Below are positions 37,518 to 49,340 of a stretch of 64,000 bases of DNA, piece after piece; within the stretch, counting starts at the first letter, position 1; each line of letters starts with the position of its first letter. The notes under the pieces are model-generated. The model did not search any database and was not told where the DNA came from. It worked only from the letters and a program-made list of their open reading frames with translations. A program made the position numbers and the translations under genes. Origin of the DNA: Lepturacanthus savala (lineage: Eukaryota > Chordata > Actinopteri > Scombriformes > Trichiuridae); assembly GCA_030544235.1 (NCBI GenBank), contig CM060481.1:18342392-18406391 (forward strand). The letters are read 5' to 3'.

Positions 37518-37861
37518 CATCTCATCTTCTATACCTGCTTATTCCTCATTAGGGTCGCAGGGGTCTGCTGGAGTCTATCCCAGCGCATTACGGCGAGAGG
37601 CAGGGATACACCCCAGATGGTCACCAGCCAATCGTGGGGCACACACACCATTCACTCACACACTCACACCTATGGGCAATTTAGAGTCGCCAATTAACCT
37701 CAGCATGTTTTTGGACTGTGGGAGGAAGCCGGAGTACCCGGTGAAAACCCACGCAGACACGGGGAGAACATGCAAACTCCACACAGAAAGGTCTTGAAGG
37801 TCTTGAACCTGCGACCTTCTTGCTATGAGGCAACAGCGCTAACCCCTGGCCCACCGTGTCG
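37518..37861 (-). mobile_element. tRNA-derived SINE, full-length looking, with 14-bp TSD
   Basis: Read on the minus strand it begins CGACACGGTGGGCCAGGGG, then TTAGCGCTGTTGCCTCA and GCAAGAAGGTCGCAGGTTCA. TGGGCCAGGGG fits a Pol III A box (relaxed) and GGTTCAAGACC a B box. The body has GTGGGTTTTCACCGGGTACT, TCCCACAGTCCAAAAACATG and a 3' domain GACTCCAGCAGACCCC, ending in an AGATG-rich tail. CCCCCAACGAATCT occurs identically at 37504-37517 and 37862-37875, a perfect target-site duplication. It inserted in the same transcriptional orientation as agbl4. Confidence 0.9.
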
Positions 37862-38639
37862 CCCCCAACGAATCTAATCCAAAAAAAAAAAAAAAAACGT
37901 ACACGCTTCCGTCAGATATGACCATAGCAGCAGAAATATAAAAATACTTCACAAGGTAGTTAATTGTTAATACAAATATGTGACAATTCAAAGAGATGAA
38001 ATGATAAATAAATCCTGATTCTCTTTTAAACAGCAGAGGGCGATAACTACTGACTTTGGAGCATTTTCCAGTCGCAAGGCCATAAATTCCACCATTGAGG
38101 TGTTTGCTGTACAAACCAGACTGTATGTAATAGGTCTGTTTATGTTAGGTTCTGTTGATGGAAGAAGTTAAGAAACCAGGATAACAGAGGTTAATCGGCT
38201 GACTCACCTGGTGTAAGGATAAAGGGTAGATCCTGGCTATTGAGGAAATATAATGGGATGTGCATAACTGTAGCCCTGGAGACTGCTAAACAAAGGATCA
38301 CACTGCTGGCAACCAGACTAATGAGACACACTAGACAAGCAGAAGCCAAATGGATAAGTGCCCTGTTCATCTAAAAACCATCCAAGGTGTACTTCCAGCG
38401 GCAGTCAAGTTACACACCAAGAGCAGGACCGCCAAAAAACAAAAAATGAACATTACTGAGGGAGCAAAAAGGAAATAGAGGTGTCACATAACCCCCAATG
38501 CTCAATGGATAATAGGACAGAGGTGATAACTTGCTGACAGGGTGAACGGGCAGCACAGTTTGCAGTGTCAACTCCATACTGACTGGAATCATCACTGTGT
38601 TAATGCACATATTAACCAACCACTCATATAAGGCTGGAC

Positions 38640-41090
38640 AATACTTTTAGAAGTTTCATGCCAATTATGATCTTGGTACAAAATCACATAGACAATATAT
38701 TTATGATATTTAGTGTGGTGTATATGTCTATATGGGGGTCCTTGCAATTCATGACAACAATTATCATTACCTCAAATCATTCATCTTCAATCTCCAGACA
38801 GAGCTTGCCCAGGTTTATAAATTCAGAGCTATTTCTAGATTATATAAGAATACTCAGGAAGCAGAGCAGACCACCCAACATTGCACCAGCCAGAAAAAGT
38901 TCATGAATGATCACTGCTCCTCAAAGAGAAAAATATAGTTTTAATCAGGTTATGGGAATGGTTTTGTGCAAGGAGGATTCACATTGTCATTCACACAGTA
39001 CGTTAAAACAAATAAGGTTGAACATCACATCTCTGCACATTTGTTTTCTTGTGATGGTTGTCTTGTCCTCTGTGTTTGACTCCATCAAAATCTTCTTCCG
39101 TTCACACCTCTACACTGACTTATTGCCTGCTGTAATAAAGGTGCTAGTTACTGATGTTGACTGACAGACGACTAACACCAACCACCTCTGTGAATCTGTA
39201 GGTGTATGTGTGCGTGTGTGTGTTTGCGTGCGCGCACATGAGATGCCTAAGGGCACAAACAACAACCTAAGGTGCAGGTTGTGCTAGCCAGACATCTGTT
39301 GTTAGTGGTGAAAGGTAAGTGAGTTTGACAGAGCTGAGATTGAACAGGAGGCACTCTGCCAGCTAAGTGAAGACAGAAGCTTCATCCCCACCACCAAATA
39401 CACAAACACACAAATATGCATACACACACACACATACACACACACTTGTATACACTCTTCATACACTCCTACAGTAGTGAGTAGCCAGGTCCCACTTAAG
39501 ACAAGGCATGCCCCCATGTGGCAGGTTCTCAGGTTCGACAGCTGTCCACTCTCAGTGTTTGTGAACTGGAGGCTTCAACTTTGACATCACACTTGTGACA
39601 GAATATTAGACCACGATTGGCTTCAAAACCATTTTTTTGACATATCCCACTCATAGGACCGCCCCTTAATGTTGGATTGTCAATGAGCTCAGAGAAACTT
39701 TCCATTTTCAGCAGGAGAATGTGAAAACAACCTCTCAGTGAACTCCGCACATACTGTATTCTGCACAGTGAGGCTCAAACATTCAAGTGAGGGTAGAATA
39801 AAATTTTGAGTGAAAGGGTATTTTTAGTTAAAAATGTGTGTCTAAAGGAATTTGATAATTTATTTAAAAAAAAGTAAAACAAATCTTGCATGGACATTAT
39901 TCAACGGACACATTATTACTTATTAACATCACATTACATTAAATAAAAACACCTACCCTTAACAGTTACATTTAATACGTGAACAGAGCTATATTTTACA
40001 CTGCAGTGTTTCAGGGACATCTGAAACACTGCTACCTAATACAGTCAAGGATTTCAACTACTCTAAAAGCTGCATTGATGGATTCAAGGTTTTCCAGGTT
40101 CTACAGGATGTGTGGAACCTCTCTCCTGTGTGTGTGTGTGTGGTGTGTGAAACTATGCCTTCTAGCCTGTGCTTCAGGCAGGTCCACTGAGACCTTCCAC
40201 CACAACTCACTGGCCTTAACATCAGTCACAGCAATAAACACCACAAATCGTCCTCTCATACACACAGCAGCAGCCAGAGGGAGGCTTACATATGCAAAGT
40301 AATTCACCCTGTACTGTACCTGCTCTGTTTAAAGATAAGCTATACATAGAAAATCTAGCGGCAAATGCTTTTCTCGCTTCCAAAGAACAATAGCTTTTCA
40401 CTGATGCTATAGCCTCGACTAGCCAGATTCTTATTTGCTACTGTATAAACCGCACGTGCTGCTGGGGGAAGCTTGTCTAGATGGATGAAAATCACATGCT
40501 AAAATCGACAGCTTATCAGCTCAAATAACAACCGTTCTGATAGTGAATTCATTTTTCCCCACATTTGATACAGCGGCGAATACTAAGAGAAGGCTAGCCG
40601 CCTTGTAGAAGAAAGTGTATTGTGTGGAGCAGCCAGTGATGTGCTCCCTGCGTGGTGGCCACTGCTGCTATCTGCTGTGTGCCTGCAGCTACAGTGTGTT
40701 CCCTGTTTTATCACTCTCATCTAAATGAACCACACTCACAGCTGGAGAAAGGTGACCCGACTGCTAATCAACCACCAGATCCACAGTGCACTGTGTGCGT
40801 GTGTATTTGGATGGGTGGGTGGATAGGGGGTTTTGTCTGTGTGCCGGTGTGTGTATTTGTACTGCGGTTATCCAGTTATCCACTCAGGCAGATGCTTGTC
40901 TGTTCTGCTGCATGCGGGTCCTCACAATCTGTCTCTGAACTGATCTTAAAGATCCACTCTAAAAGGAGAGAAAATTCCACAGCTCACTTTTCTGCCAGTC
41001 CTCTACTCCCTTTTTTTTTTCCCCCCCTGCCTCTCTCCAGCTGAGTATTAAATTCAGCAACTGAGAAGGTGACCTGCGTGCTCTGCCATA
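38640..41090. other. Non-genic intron stretch
   Basis: Apart from short CA/GT tracts at about 39210, 39422-39445 and 40127-40142 I see no exon, RNA gene or recognisable transposon. Open frames here are short and unsupported. Confidence 0.5.
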
Positions 41091-41095
41091 AAGAG

Positions 41096-41160
41096 CAGGG
41101 GAGCGGAGGAGAGGGAGGTGGGGTGGGGGGGGGTGGGAGGGAGGGAGGGAGGGAGGGAAG
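41096..41160. repeat. Polypurine (GGGA)n tract
   Basis: An uninterrupted G/A run including GGGGTGGGGGGGGG and repeated GGGAGGGA units. It is prone to quadruplex or triplex formation, and sits immediately left of a CpG-rich block. Confidence 0.9.
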
Positions 41161-41480
41161 GGGAGCCGAGCGGAGGCTGCTGGATCAGCAGAATCCGAGC
41201 GTTTAGAGACACACAGATGTGTATGTGTGCGCGCCCGTTTTTCTCGGTTTCTCTTACTCACGCACCCACCGACACACGAGCGCCGCACCCTCCTCCTCCT
41301 CGGCGGTGAGGCGTCTGGGGAGCCCAAGGGCGAGCGCTCGGCTGTCACCCACCCCCACCTCCTCCACCTCCTCCTCCTCCTCCTGCTCCCCCTCTCCCTC
41401 CCCATCCCTCCATCCGCCCCTTGTGTGAGCCACACCCCAGAGCCACCACACAGCAAGACACAGACCTGCTGCCAACTATC
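41161..41480 (-). promoter_or_regulatory. CpG-rich block with a possible minus-strand exon
   Basis: CpG is frequent (GAGCCGAGCGG, TGCGCGCCCG, CGAGCGCCGC, GGGCGAGCGCTCGG) and flanked by polypurine and (TCC)n tracts. On the minus strand a frame begins at 41475 (MAAGLCLAVWWLWG...) and passes an acidic Glu-rich run produced by the (TCC)n repeat. It reaches a strong donor-like GTGAGTAAG at 41253-41261. This could be a first exon of an alternative agbl4 transcript or a noncoding RNA, or a chance frame in a repeat. The N-terminus does not resemble known CCP6. Confidence 0.3.
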
Positions 41481-41615
41481 ACACTACGGCACACACATAC
41501 ACGTGTACAGTACGCACAGGCACAAGAACACACACTCTCTGACACACACACACATACACCAACTCCATTTCACACAAAGCACTTTGATTCTAACACATAA
41601 ATGTGCAAAAGCCCC

Positions 41616-41641
41616 TCAGTCTCTCTCTCTCTCTCTCTCTC
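41616..41641. repeat. (CT)n microsatellite
   Basis: About 12 CT units. The 215-codon plus-strand frame spanning 41227-41874 is largely repeat-derived and not supported. Confidence 0.9.
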
Positions 41642-41879
41642 TGCCTCCACTCTGTCAAATCTCTGCCTTCACACTAAACAGCTCCGTAGGGACTGGCAGG
41701 CAGGCAGGCAGAAAGGAAATAAATATGTTTCCTGACGACAGCACGGATTTTCTGACAGTACTCTGGCACTGGGCTGGGCTGCTGTGCTGTAAGTGGATGT
41801 TTGTTCAAACAATCTTCTGCTCAGGCTGTTCTCCGACTATCCAGGCTGGGGCTTTAATGTCTGTGCATCTTTAAGGCCT

Positions 41880-42340
41880 CTTTTTAACTCCAGTGAAGAG
41901 TCTTCTGGCTATGGGAGCACAGCTGATGAGCGGATTCATTACCATTATAAACATCTCCAGGCAGTACAGAGAATTATAGTACCGACGCATACATTAAGAT
42001 GCAGATCTTTAAAACGCTGCGGAGCTTAAAGATAATGAATTATACTCCAAAATCATGGGGCTTCTGTAACACTTGTGTAATTCAGTCTCATGAACGCCTC
42101 AGAAATTAATCGCAGGGTTACTCTAGGAGGACTAAATAACACCGAAAGTCTTTGGAGTCAACCAAATGCCATTTTGCAGATTTGAATTTTTATAAATGTG
42201 GAGCAAAAAATTTGGCCATAGTCTGATCTGGCAAAGGTAATTCTGGCCCCGACATCTGTCTGGGCCCAAGAGCTACAATAAATGTTCCTATCAAATTCTA
42301 AACCTGGGGTTTTAAAAATGTTTGATTGGCTTAGGGATTT
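41880..42340. promoter_or_regulatory. Candidate conserved noncoding element
   Basis: About 450 bases without repeats, with long motif-dense stretches such as GAAATTAATCGCAGGGTTAC, CCATTTTGCAGATTTGAATT and ATAATGAATTATAC. It looks unlike neutral intron, but conservation cannot be shown here. Confidence 0.35.
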
Positions 42341-42764
42341 CAAACTCTCTGCTGCTTTCTACTATACACAATACTACATAGAATATCTGTGTGTGTGTCT
42401 ACACATGCATATGGCGCGGGTGTACAGTATGCGTGGACTTTGATAGATGGTGGAATTAACGTCATGTGGACCATTACTTTTATGTCCACCATCAGGGAAA
42501 GTACATGGACTAATCTGCTGATGTTATATTTATCATGATTAGGAAACTGAGCTAAACCAACAACAAAAACATTAGCTATATAAAACATAAAGGGCCTTTT
42601 TTATGGGAAAAGTCTTTTCAAAATACTGCTCTAACTTAGTTTGCTGGTCGACATTGAAATCCGTGTGCAGTTCAAACAAGGAGAAGCTTATTCGTGTTAT
42701 TAATTCTTGGTATTTTTTTAGGAAACTGGTCTTAGACGTTCTGCTGAAAATGGCTGTTTCTGCA

Positions 42765-43110
42765 GCAGCATCGCCTGCCCCTGCACGTCCAAGTAAATAT
42801 GCCGAGATATCGGAATAATTCTTAAAATGTAAATACGCTCTCCATTAAGTGGGATGCGCTTCAATTGGCATGACAAAATAAAGCTTATTACGGTTAAAGC
42901 GAGAATATTGTAAATCAGTCGCTCGCATGCAAATTAATACGGCGCTTCGTAGACCTGCAGCCTTGAATTTGAGACGCTCCACACCTGATGCGTGGTGCCA
43001 TTACGCACAGCTGTCCACTGAGTTTATTTCTGATTAAATTACATACAAATGGCACCGAGTCGCTACAAGATAAGGACATGCACCTCTACGCGCCAGACTG
43101 GCCAGTGACA
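42765..43110. promoter_or_regulatory. Candidate conserved noncoding element with octamer site
   Basis: Contains TCGCATGCAAATTAATAC (octamer ATGCAAAT joined to a TTAAT core), CAATTGGCATGACAAAATAA and CTGATTAAATTACATAC. No coding frame, microsatellite or transposon landmark. Inference from motifs. Confidence 0.38.
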
Positions 43111-43224
43111 AAAAAAAGTGGCGTCTCATGTTTTATTTTTTGAAATGCATCAGGGTGGGACCGCTGCTGTCACATCGATTACGAACGGGTTGGAAAAATG
43201 GACTGCATTTGCTTTCCGGGTTCT

Positions 43225-43425
43225 AGTTTTCGTCTTCTCAAAGTGCTTTACAGCGCACGCCAACATTCGTCCTGTCGTACACTTTACATCCCTGCACCGA
43301 TAGATAGCACAATCATTGGGAGCAATATGTGGTTTAGTATCTTAAACCGAAGACGCAGCGACGTGTGGACTAAAGGAATCGCTGATCTTCTGATTAGTGG
43401 ACAACCTGGTCTACCTCTAAGCCGA
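43225..43425 (-). mobile_element. Decayed tRNA-derived SINE
   Basis: On the minus strand GGCTTAGAGGTAGACCAGG, TTGTCCACTAATCAGAAG and ATCAGCGATTCCTTTAGTCC mirror a teleost SINE head (GGCTCAGTGGTAGAGCAGGTCGTCC...GGTTCGATCC). Further on, GCGCTGTAAAGCACTTTGAG is the usual downstream landmark. The B box is mutated. Confidence 0.6.
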
Positions 43426-43938
43426 CCTACCTTATACCTTATAGTCAATTATTGGTATCACAGCATGCTTGCCCACGCACTCTGTTAACCGTTCTAACTA
43501 GCCAGGAGGCGTTAGCCTATAACTAACCACCTCAGCCCGACTGGTGAAGCAGGCCGAAAAGAAAAAAAAAAAGAAATCCAAATCAATCTCCTTGTCTATC
43601 TCTATCAGCTCAGAGTCAGTTCTTTAATGTTTACTTTGTCTTGGCAGTGTGTTCCTGATGATGCAGGATAATGGAAATGAGCAGTTCCACTGAGTTTGCT
43701 TATTTCAAGAAACCTGGATGACTCAGTCAGCCTGAGATTGGCTGAAAGACGGAGAGACGCAAAGATGGAAAGAGGGGCGGGGATGGCAGATGGGTCACGG
43801 AACATTCGGGACAAGGTGGCCGCATCAAGGTTGGCGTGTGTAGGTGTGTGTGCGTGCGTGCGTATGTGTGTGGGTGTCGTACAGGAAGGAAGCCCAAACA
43901 GCCGGTGCAGTTCGCCCATCTAATCAGATCACTGAGAG

Positions 43939-43961
43939 TGAGAGAGAGAGAGAGAGAGAGG
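43939..43961. repeat. (GA)n microsatellite
   Basis: About 11 GA units. Confidence 0.92.
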
Positions 43962-44039
43962 GAGTAAAAGAGACAAAGAGAGACAGAGCCCTCTGAGGAA
44001 CAGATGTAATTTCAGAGCACCAAAAAAAAAAAACAGCCT

Positions 44040-44460
44040 AAAATGCTCCTGATCACATTAGCTGGCCATCACAAAATAGGATTTCTGCACTGCCACAGTG
44101 AATGCCCATTACAAATTACTTAGGCACTGCAGACCCGTAACTCAATAGGCAGGGAAGGGCGGGGAGGGCGAGGAGGGCGGGGAGGGCAAACAGAGGGGCA
44201 GAGATGGGGGATCGATACTTATCAGTAATAATTATATCCTTCCTCCCACTTCTCCCCCCCCCCCCCTCCTTTCCTCACCCTCCACCCTTAGTAAAGCACA
44301 TATCTGACATTAATCATAGGAAGATTTCTCTGCTCGATAAGATAATTAACATTATGTGTGCTGTAGGAAGTCCTGATGATGTGAGGCAGTGGTCCAGCGC
44401 TGGAGGCTGCCAGGAATGTCCCAGGTTAATGCTAGCGCTGCGAAAGTGCTGAAAGCAGCA
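44040..44460. promoter_or_regulatory. Candidate noncoding regulatory stretch around a G-rich minisatellite
   Basis: Two non-repetitive motif-rich pieces (44040-44150 and 44290-44460, e.g. AGATAATTAACATTATGTG and GACATTAATCATAGGAAG) flank a G-rich tandem run at 44152-44187. That run repeats a GGGAGGGCG-type unit about four times, with quadruplex potential. Inference only. Confidence 0.25.
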
Positions 44461-46589
44461 CAAGCAGGTATAAAGTAGACTGCTTGACTCTTGAGTTACA
44501 GTAGCAGCCTATTGAATTGAAAAAAAAAAAGCCACGGACTGAAAAAAAAAACAACTAAACGATTCTTCCTCTGTTGTATGCTATCTATCAAAAGGCAAAC
44601 AAAAACGCTGAGAAATTCATCATAGCAGTCTATTTGGACCGTAGAAATCAACATTATGTAAAGTGGCTGGAAGCACAGCGGGTAGACGGATGGACTGGAA
44701 AACAAATAAATCAACGGGAAGGGGGGGGTAGAAAAAAAAGAAAAAAAAAAACATTGTTTGTCCTTCATCCTTGTACCCTCTACCTTGTTCTCGATATTTT
44801 CATGGTAACTGTAGTTGTTTGTGACTAGCTTCGGGTTGCGAGTTCAGTCAATCAACCCCAATGTGCTCGGGTGCATGGGTCTGCACAAATAATTTGATTT
44901 TGGGGATATTAAAAGGATGTTGTGAGCCAAGATGAAGAAAAAGCTGCTGCAGGACTGAGGTACTAGCAGACCACAGGGGGTACTGAAAGACTACTGATGG
45001 AAAACTGGACTGTATACAAAAGGTAGTGAACAATAGTTTCTGCCCTGCTTTGAACATGATGCCAGTAGCCAGTTTATGGAGATATTTTGGGAAATAGTGA
45101 CATCACTAGGTAAGAATACTAGAAAAGGGAATGTATAGTACGGTAGTTTACCGTTGTGTAAAAAGCTACAAAATCTTTAAACTGTACAACAACTGTTTAT
45201 TAGTGGTGCCTCTACAAATACAACTAAACGAAACACTCCAAAAATATAATTTCAATTAAGAAAACTACTTTAATGACATTATAGACAGTATATTTATAGT
45301 CTAAGTTGTTTGGGGGGGGGTTAAATTAAACTCCCTGATGTTCCTGTTTGTCCTTACAAATCCAAGTAGTAGTTATTGTGTTTCCTCTTCCAGGAAATGA
45401 CTGTAAACAGGTGAGGAGACCAGCTCTGAATATGTTTCCAGCAATAGAAGTGAAAGAGGAGGAAGGGAGACAATGCAAATGAGATGCTGAGTCTCACAAA
45501 GCAATACAAATAAAAAAAGTTGAAACAATAAATGCCACAAATGAGTATTTGCACTTCAAATTATATTTTATAATGAGATTTTCACCTGTATTTGTACATC
45601 TCATTAGTGTTTTGTTTATTTCATTTTCTCTCTTTTTTTTTATGAAAGAGAAAAACAAGGCCTTTAGGCTATAAATTAGCAACTTTCTCACATTTTTAAA
45701 TAGATTTTTTTCTTTTAATTCATTAAGGAAAATCCCTCCAGAACTTTACAACTATACCCTACTTTAATGCATTCGCAGTGAGAAGAAAAACAAACGTGCT
45801 GTGTAACATTGAAATACCCTGAATAAGGTCAGGGGCTTTAAGAATTTAAAGAATCTTTAAAGAATTAAGAAGTTTAAGAATCTCAGTCGCTCAGTCTTCT
45901 GCTCTTTCTAATTACAGCTTAAGAAACATTGAAGTTTAAATTGTCTTATCAAGGAAAAGACCAAAATTCTATCTGACTTTTTGAAATGCTCTGTATGAAA
46001 AGTGTCATACATGGTTTGATGCTGAAACGTAGCAGCTGATTTCATTAGCTGAGACAACTTAAAGAAGCAGCCAGAGCCTCAGATGAAGCTGGGAAAAACT
46101 TTAAAAGGACTATTCATCTGAAGTCACACAAAAAATAATAAGGATTCCACCATTTTGTCACTGAGAGTAACAGTGAGAAGGTCGGCAGGCATGCAGGAAG
46201 CGGCGAGGCCAGGATAGGGCAGATACAGAGAAGGAGAAATAGCAGGACAAAGGGGGAATTTGTCAAGCTCTGGGCTGCATTTAAGCCTGAAAGCAGCCCC
46301 TTTTTTTTCCCCTCACCACTTGTGCTCGCACACGTGCGCACGCACACGGTCTGCGCCGCCTATCCTTGGCCGCACAACTGCAAAAAAAGTGAGCATCTCT
46401 GCAACATTAACACTGGACTTATTTGAGGTTAATTAGGAGAAGTGGTTTGGAACTAACTTCCTGGTGTTAAGCGCTCTGGAGCACCGAGTGTCTGCCGAAT
46501 GGCCCCGGGGTTGGAATTTAAATCTCACTGAAGCCAAAACTGCCCCTCGGAGTTTTACAGAATTCCTTTTAATGACATGCGCGCGCACG

Positions 46590-46721
46590 GCTAGGGACGC
46601 GATACCGGAAGGTCACCGGTTCAAACGCTGAGACTGGCTGGGAAAAGCTCGCCGAGTGAGCAAATTAATAACGGCGCGCTCTCCTCTACACAACTGTGGT
46701 CAAGGTGCCCTTGAGCAAGGC
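46590..46721 (+). mobile_element. Decayed tRNA-derived SINE fragment
   Basis: CGATACCGGAAGGTCACC followed by GGTTCAAACGC (B box, one mismatch from GGTTCRANNCC) and then GGTGCCCTTGAGCAAGGC is the standard order in widespread fish tRNA-SINEs. The A-box side is poorly preserved. Confidence 0.6.
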
Positions 46722-46954
46722 TTTGTTTGAGCCATCTGAATGTGTGTAGGGATAATCTCAATGAGAGGAGAGAAGGAATGAGGAAACACGAGGCAAAAAC
46801 AAAAAAAACACATTTCGAAATTTGATGTAAAATAAAGTTTATTTTTGAATGAGAGGAGAGGACATGACATATGAAGAAAATTGGGACAGGGTGGAGAAAA
46901 TTACTTTGGGAAGTGTGGGCGAGGTAGATATAGAGAACGAGGAAAGACAATTAG

Positions 46955-47240
46955 AGGAGTAGCAGCATATTTTCGGGAGAGGAAGTTCTCCGGGGGTCCC
47001 TGAGTGGTTCAACTCCTCTCTTCTCAATAACCCCCCTAATGGCCGAGTGGTCAGATAAGCACCTAGCCGCCCCACAGGGCGTGCCGGACCAGGAAGGCCA
47101 CCATTTTGACTGACAGCACGCAGACAGTCCGCCATTGATCTTCGAGTCAGATTTGGAACTTGGGCTCTCAAGGCTAAATGGCACTGACAGCCAAGCCATC
47201 CATTATATATGATCGCTCCCTGTGGAGGATTAGCCTTCAC
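46955..47240. promoter_or_regulatory. Candidate conserved noncoding element
   Basis: Motif-dense non-repeat sequence including CCTAATGGCCGAGTGGTCAG, CCATTTTGACTGACAGCACG and GCCATCCATTATATATGATC. The 183-codon minus-strand frame over it has no family signature, so I read this as noncoding. Confidence 0.33.
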
Positions 47241-47980
47241 ATGCTTCTTAAGATAAAAGGGAACATTGGCTAGGAGCACTTCTAATTGTCCTATTTGATG
47301 TGGACGGAGACAGACAATGAAGAAACAAACACCGCGGATAAAGCAACATTTATGACATTTAGAGGTCGCGACCTGTGTTGGTGCGAACACTAAGTAAAGA
47401 CAAGCTCATGATAAATGAGCTCTTCAGCCATACCGCAGTCTGCACACACACATATTCTTGGACCTTTTCATACACACGTACGCGCCGCTTTCTCTCAACA
47501 CATACGCCCGCACGGAGGGACTTGCAAGAGAAGGTGCATCCAATAGGTTCATTAGTCAGTGTGTTGTGTGGTAATAGCGTGGGACAGGTGATGGAGCAGG
47601 GTGTGATGATGCATCAACAACATCAGCCCTGGGTGGCGCCACCTGCAGAGGTAGCAGATGGCACACATGACTGGAGAGCAGCCCCACACACACACACACA
47701 CTCGCACAAACACACACCGTCACGCTCGCACAAAACGCTACCCGCACAAACACATACGGCGACGGGCGCAAACACAAACACGTCGGCTCATGCAAAACCC
47801 GCAAAGTACGGAGCAAACACACTGAATAATAATACAAAATCATTCTAACAAATTGCAAAACGTGTTCCAGAATCTAGAAATAAAATTGCTGTCATTTAAC
47901 AGTCTTCTTGTTCCCACTTCTGGCTTTCATAAAGAATCTCATGAGGTCTAAAAGTTATAGTTTAAATTGGCTCCCATATC

Positions 47981-48009
47981 ATTTCACACACACACACACA
48001 CGCACACAC
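47981..48009. repeat. (CA)n microsatellite
   Basis: About 13 CA units with one G substitution. A related imperfect CA-rich stretch lies at 47684-47800. Confidence 0.9.
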
Positions 48010-48239
48010 CATTAATGTCACTGTAAAACTGGTATAAGATATCAATAGTCTTGTTCAAATGCACTGCCGTGCATAGAGAGAGACATGATAGCACAATCCA
48101 ATACGGTCTATGTTTTGCACAAAGAATGAACCGTAATTGCTGAAAATCTCAATCAATTCTCCCTGCCTGCCCCTCTTTCACCACTGCTGGCTAAACGCTA
48201 TCGTTCAGCCATTCTTCCCCCCCCCCACCCAAAAACCAG

Positions 48240-48480
48240 TAATTTCGTGTAATCACCGGAGTGATCAGGAGAAGGCAACGCCGGTGCTCAGTCAAATATC
48301 AGCTATCTCAATTACGGCGGCGACGTTGCCTTTGGGAGCACGGGGAAAAGAGAGAGAATAAAAAGATAAAAAAAAAAAAAGGGTGTGCCCGGAGGGCTGG
48401 ATGTGACATTTGGTTGGCTTAAATTAGCGTAATCACTCTGATGGGGAGCCAATCACGGCAATTGCTGTAACAATACGGCT
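48240..48480. promoter_or_regulatory. Candidate conserved noncoding element
   Basis: Contains CGTGTAATCACCGG, CTCAATTACGGCGGCGACG, TTAAATTAGCGTAATCACTC and GGCAATTGCTGTAACAATAC. An A tract at 48368-48380 interrupts it. Inference only. Confidence 0.3.
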
Positions 48481-48627
48481 GATTAATGCTGTGGGAAAAA
48501 CTCATCTTCACAATCAACTTTTTTTTTCCCGAGAGCTACTATAATTTTTATTTTTAACGAAAAAAAAAAAAAAACGCACACAAACGCTTGGCCCTATGAG
48601 CTCCTACTCCGGGGTGGGGGTGGGAGT

Positions 48628-48658
<31 letters not shown>
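48628..48658. repeat. Poly(G) tract
   Basis: 31 consecutive G, preceded by GGGGTGGGGGTGGGAGT. Strong quadruplex potential; exact length in an assembly is unreliable. Confidence 0.9.
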
Positions 48659-48663
<5 letters not shown>

Positions 48664-49059
48664 CATATGATCCGGCGTCATAAACTGTCAGCCTGCCAAG
48701 CGGTTCACAAAAGTGAATGTAGGTCATTTAAACACTCATCTGTGTGCTGATTATACTGTATGGAGATAAAAGGAATTAATTAAAGTCAATGATACATTAA
48801 GTCCTCACACAAAACAGGTTTTGGCAACAACCAGGCACTGCTAATGCGATCCACATAACGATACCAAAAAAAAAAAAAAGATATATTGAATAAAAATAAG
48901 TAAATATTGCGATTATGAAGAATAATATTGGAGAAATGTCATACCAAAAAAAAACTAAAACAATCTCTCATATAAACATCAACAGCAGGAAAACCTACAG
49001 TATGACGGGTAATGAGAAGGGGTGACCTTTGAACCGCATATCATCGTAATGATATAATG

Positions 49060-49340
49060 ACCTTCACGTTTCCGAGAGTCCGATCAAAGCCATGAGTAGC
49101 TCATCAGAAATGTATACTGCAGCGACTGGAGCTTAACCAGCCGCGGCAGCAGGGGAGCGGGAGAGAGGCTGTCAGCACTCGTGCAGAGCCGACCGCTTCA
49201 TTTCTCCAGCACCTTCCCCTTTGTTGTAAATAAAACATTATTTCAGATGTTCAATTAAGATAAGTACCCTTAATTTAAGACCTCAGTCAATGTGCTGCCA
49301 TTATTATTCAGCCCGCAGAGTGCCTGGGCCTCAGCTCCGG
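49060..49340. promoter_or_regulatory. Candidate noncoding regulatory stretch
   Basis: Non-repetitive, with CCGATCAAAGCCATGAG (TCF/LEF-type ATCAAAG), CTTTGTTGTAAATAAAAC (SOX/FOX-type) and GTTCAATTAAGATAAG. No coding signature. Confidence 0.25.

Noticed and set aside
41227..41874. 215-codon plus-strand ORF, the longest in the window
   Set aside because: Composition is driven by (TCC)n, CA and (CT)n repeats; no domain, and the frame is not expected to be conserved.
43225..46721. tRNA genes, suggested by A/B-box-like sequences
   Set aside because: The boxes belong to SINE heads; no cloverleaf with paired acceptor stem can be drawn, and downstream SINE landmarks follow.
46839..47390. 183-codon minus-strand ORF
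   Set aside because: No recognisable domain, mixed composition, and it covers a stretch that looks like a noncoding element.
47684..47800. Repeated CGCACAAACACA units resembling an array with spacers
   Set aside because: This is a degenerate CA-rich microsatellite, not a CRISPR array: no constant-length repeats or spacers, and the genome is eukaryotic.
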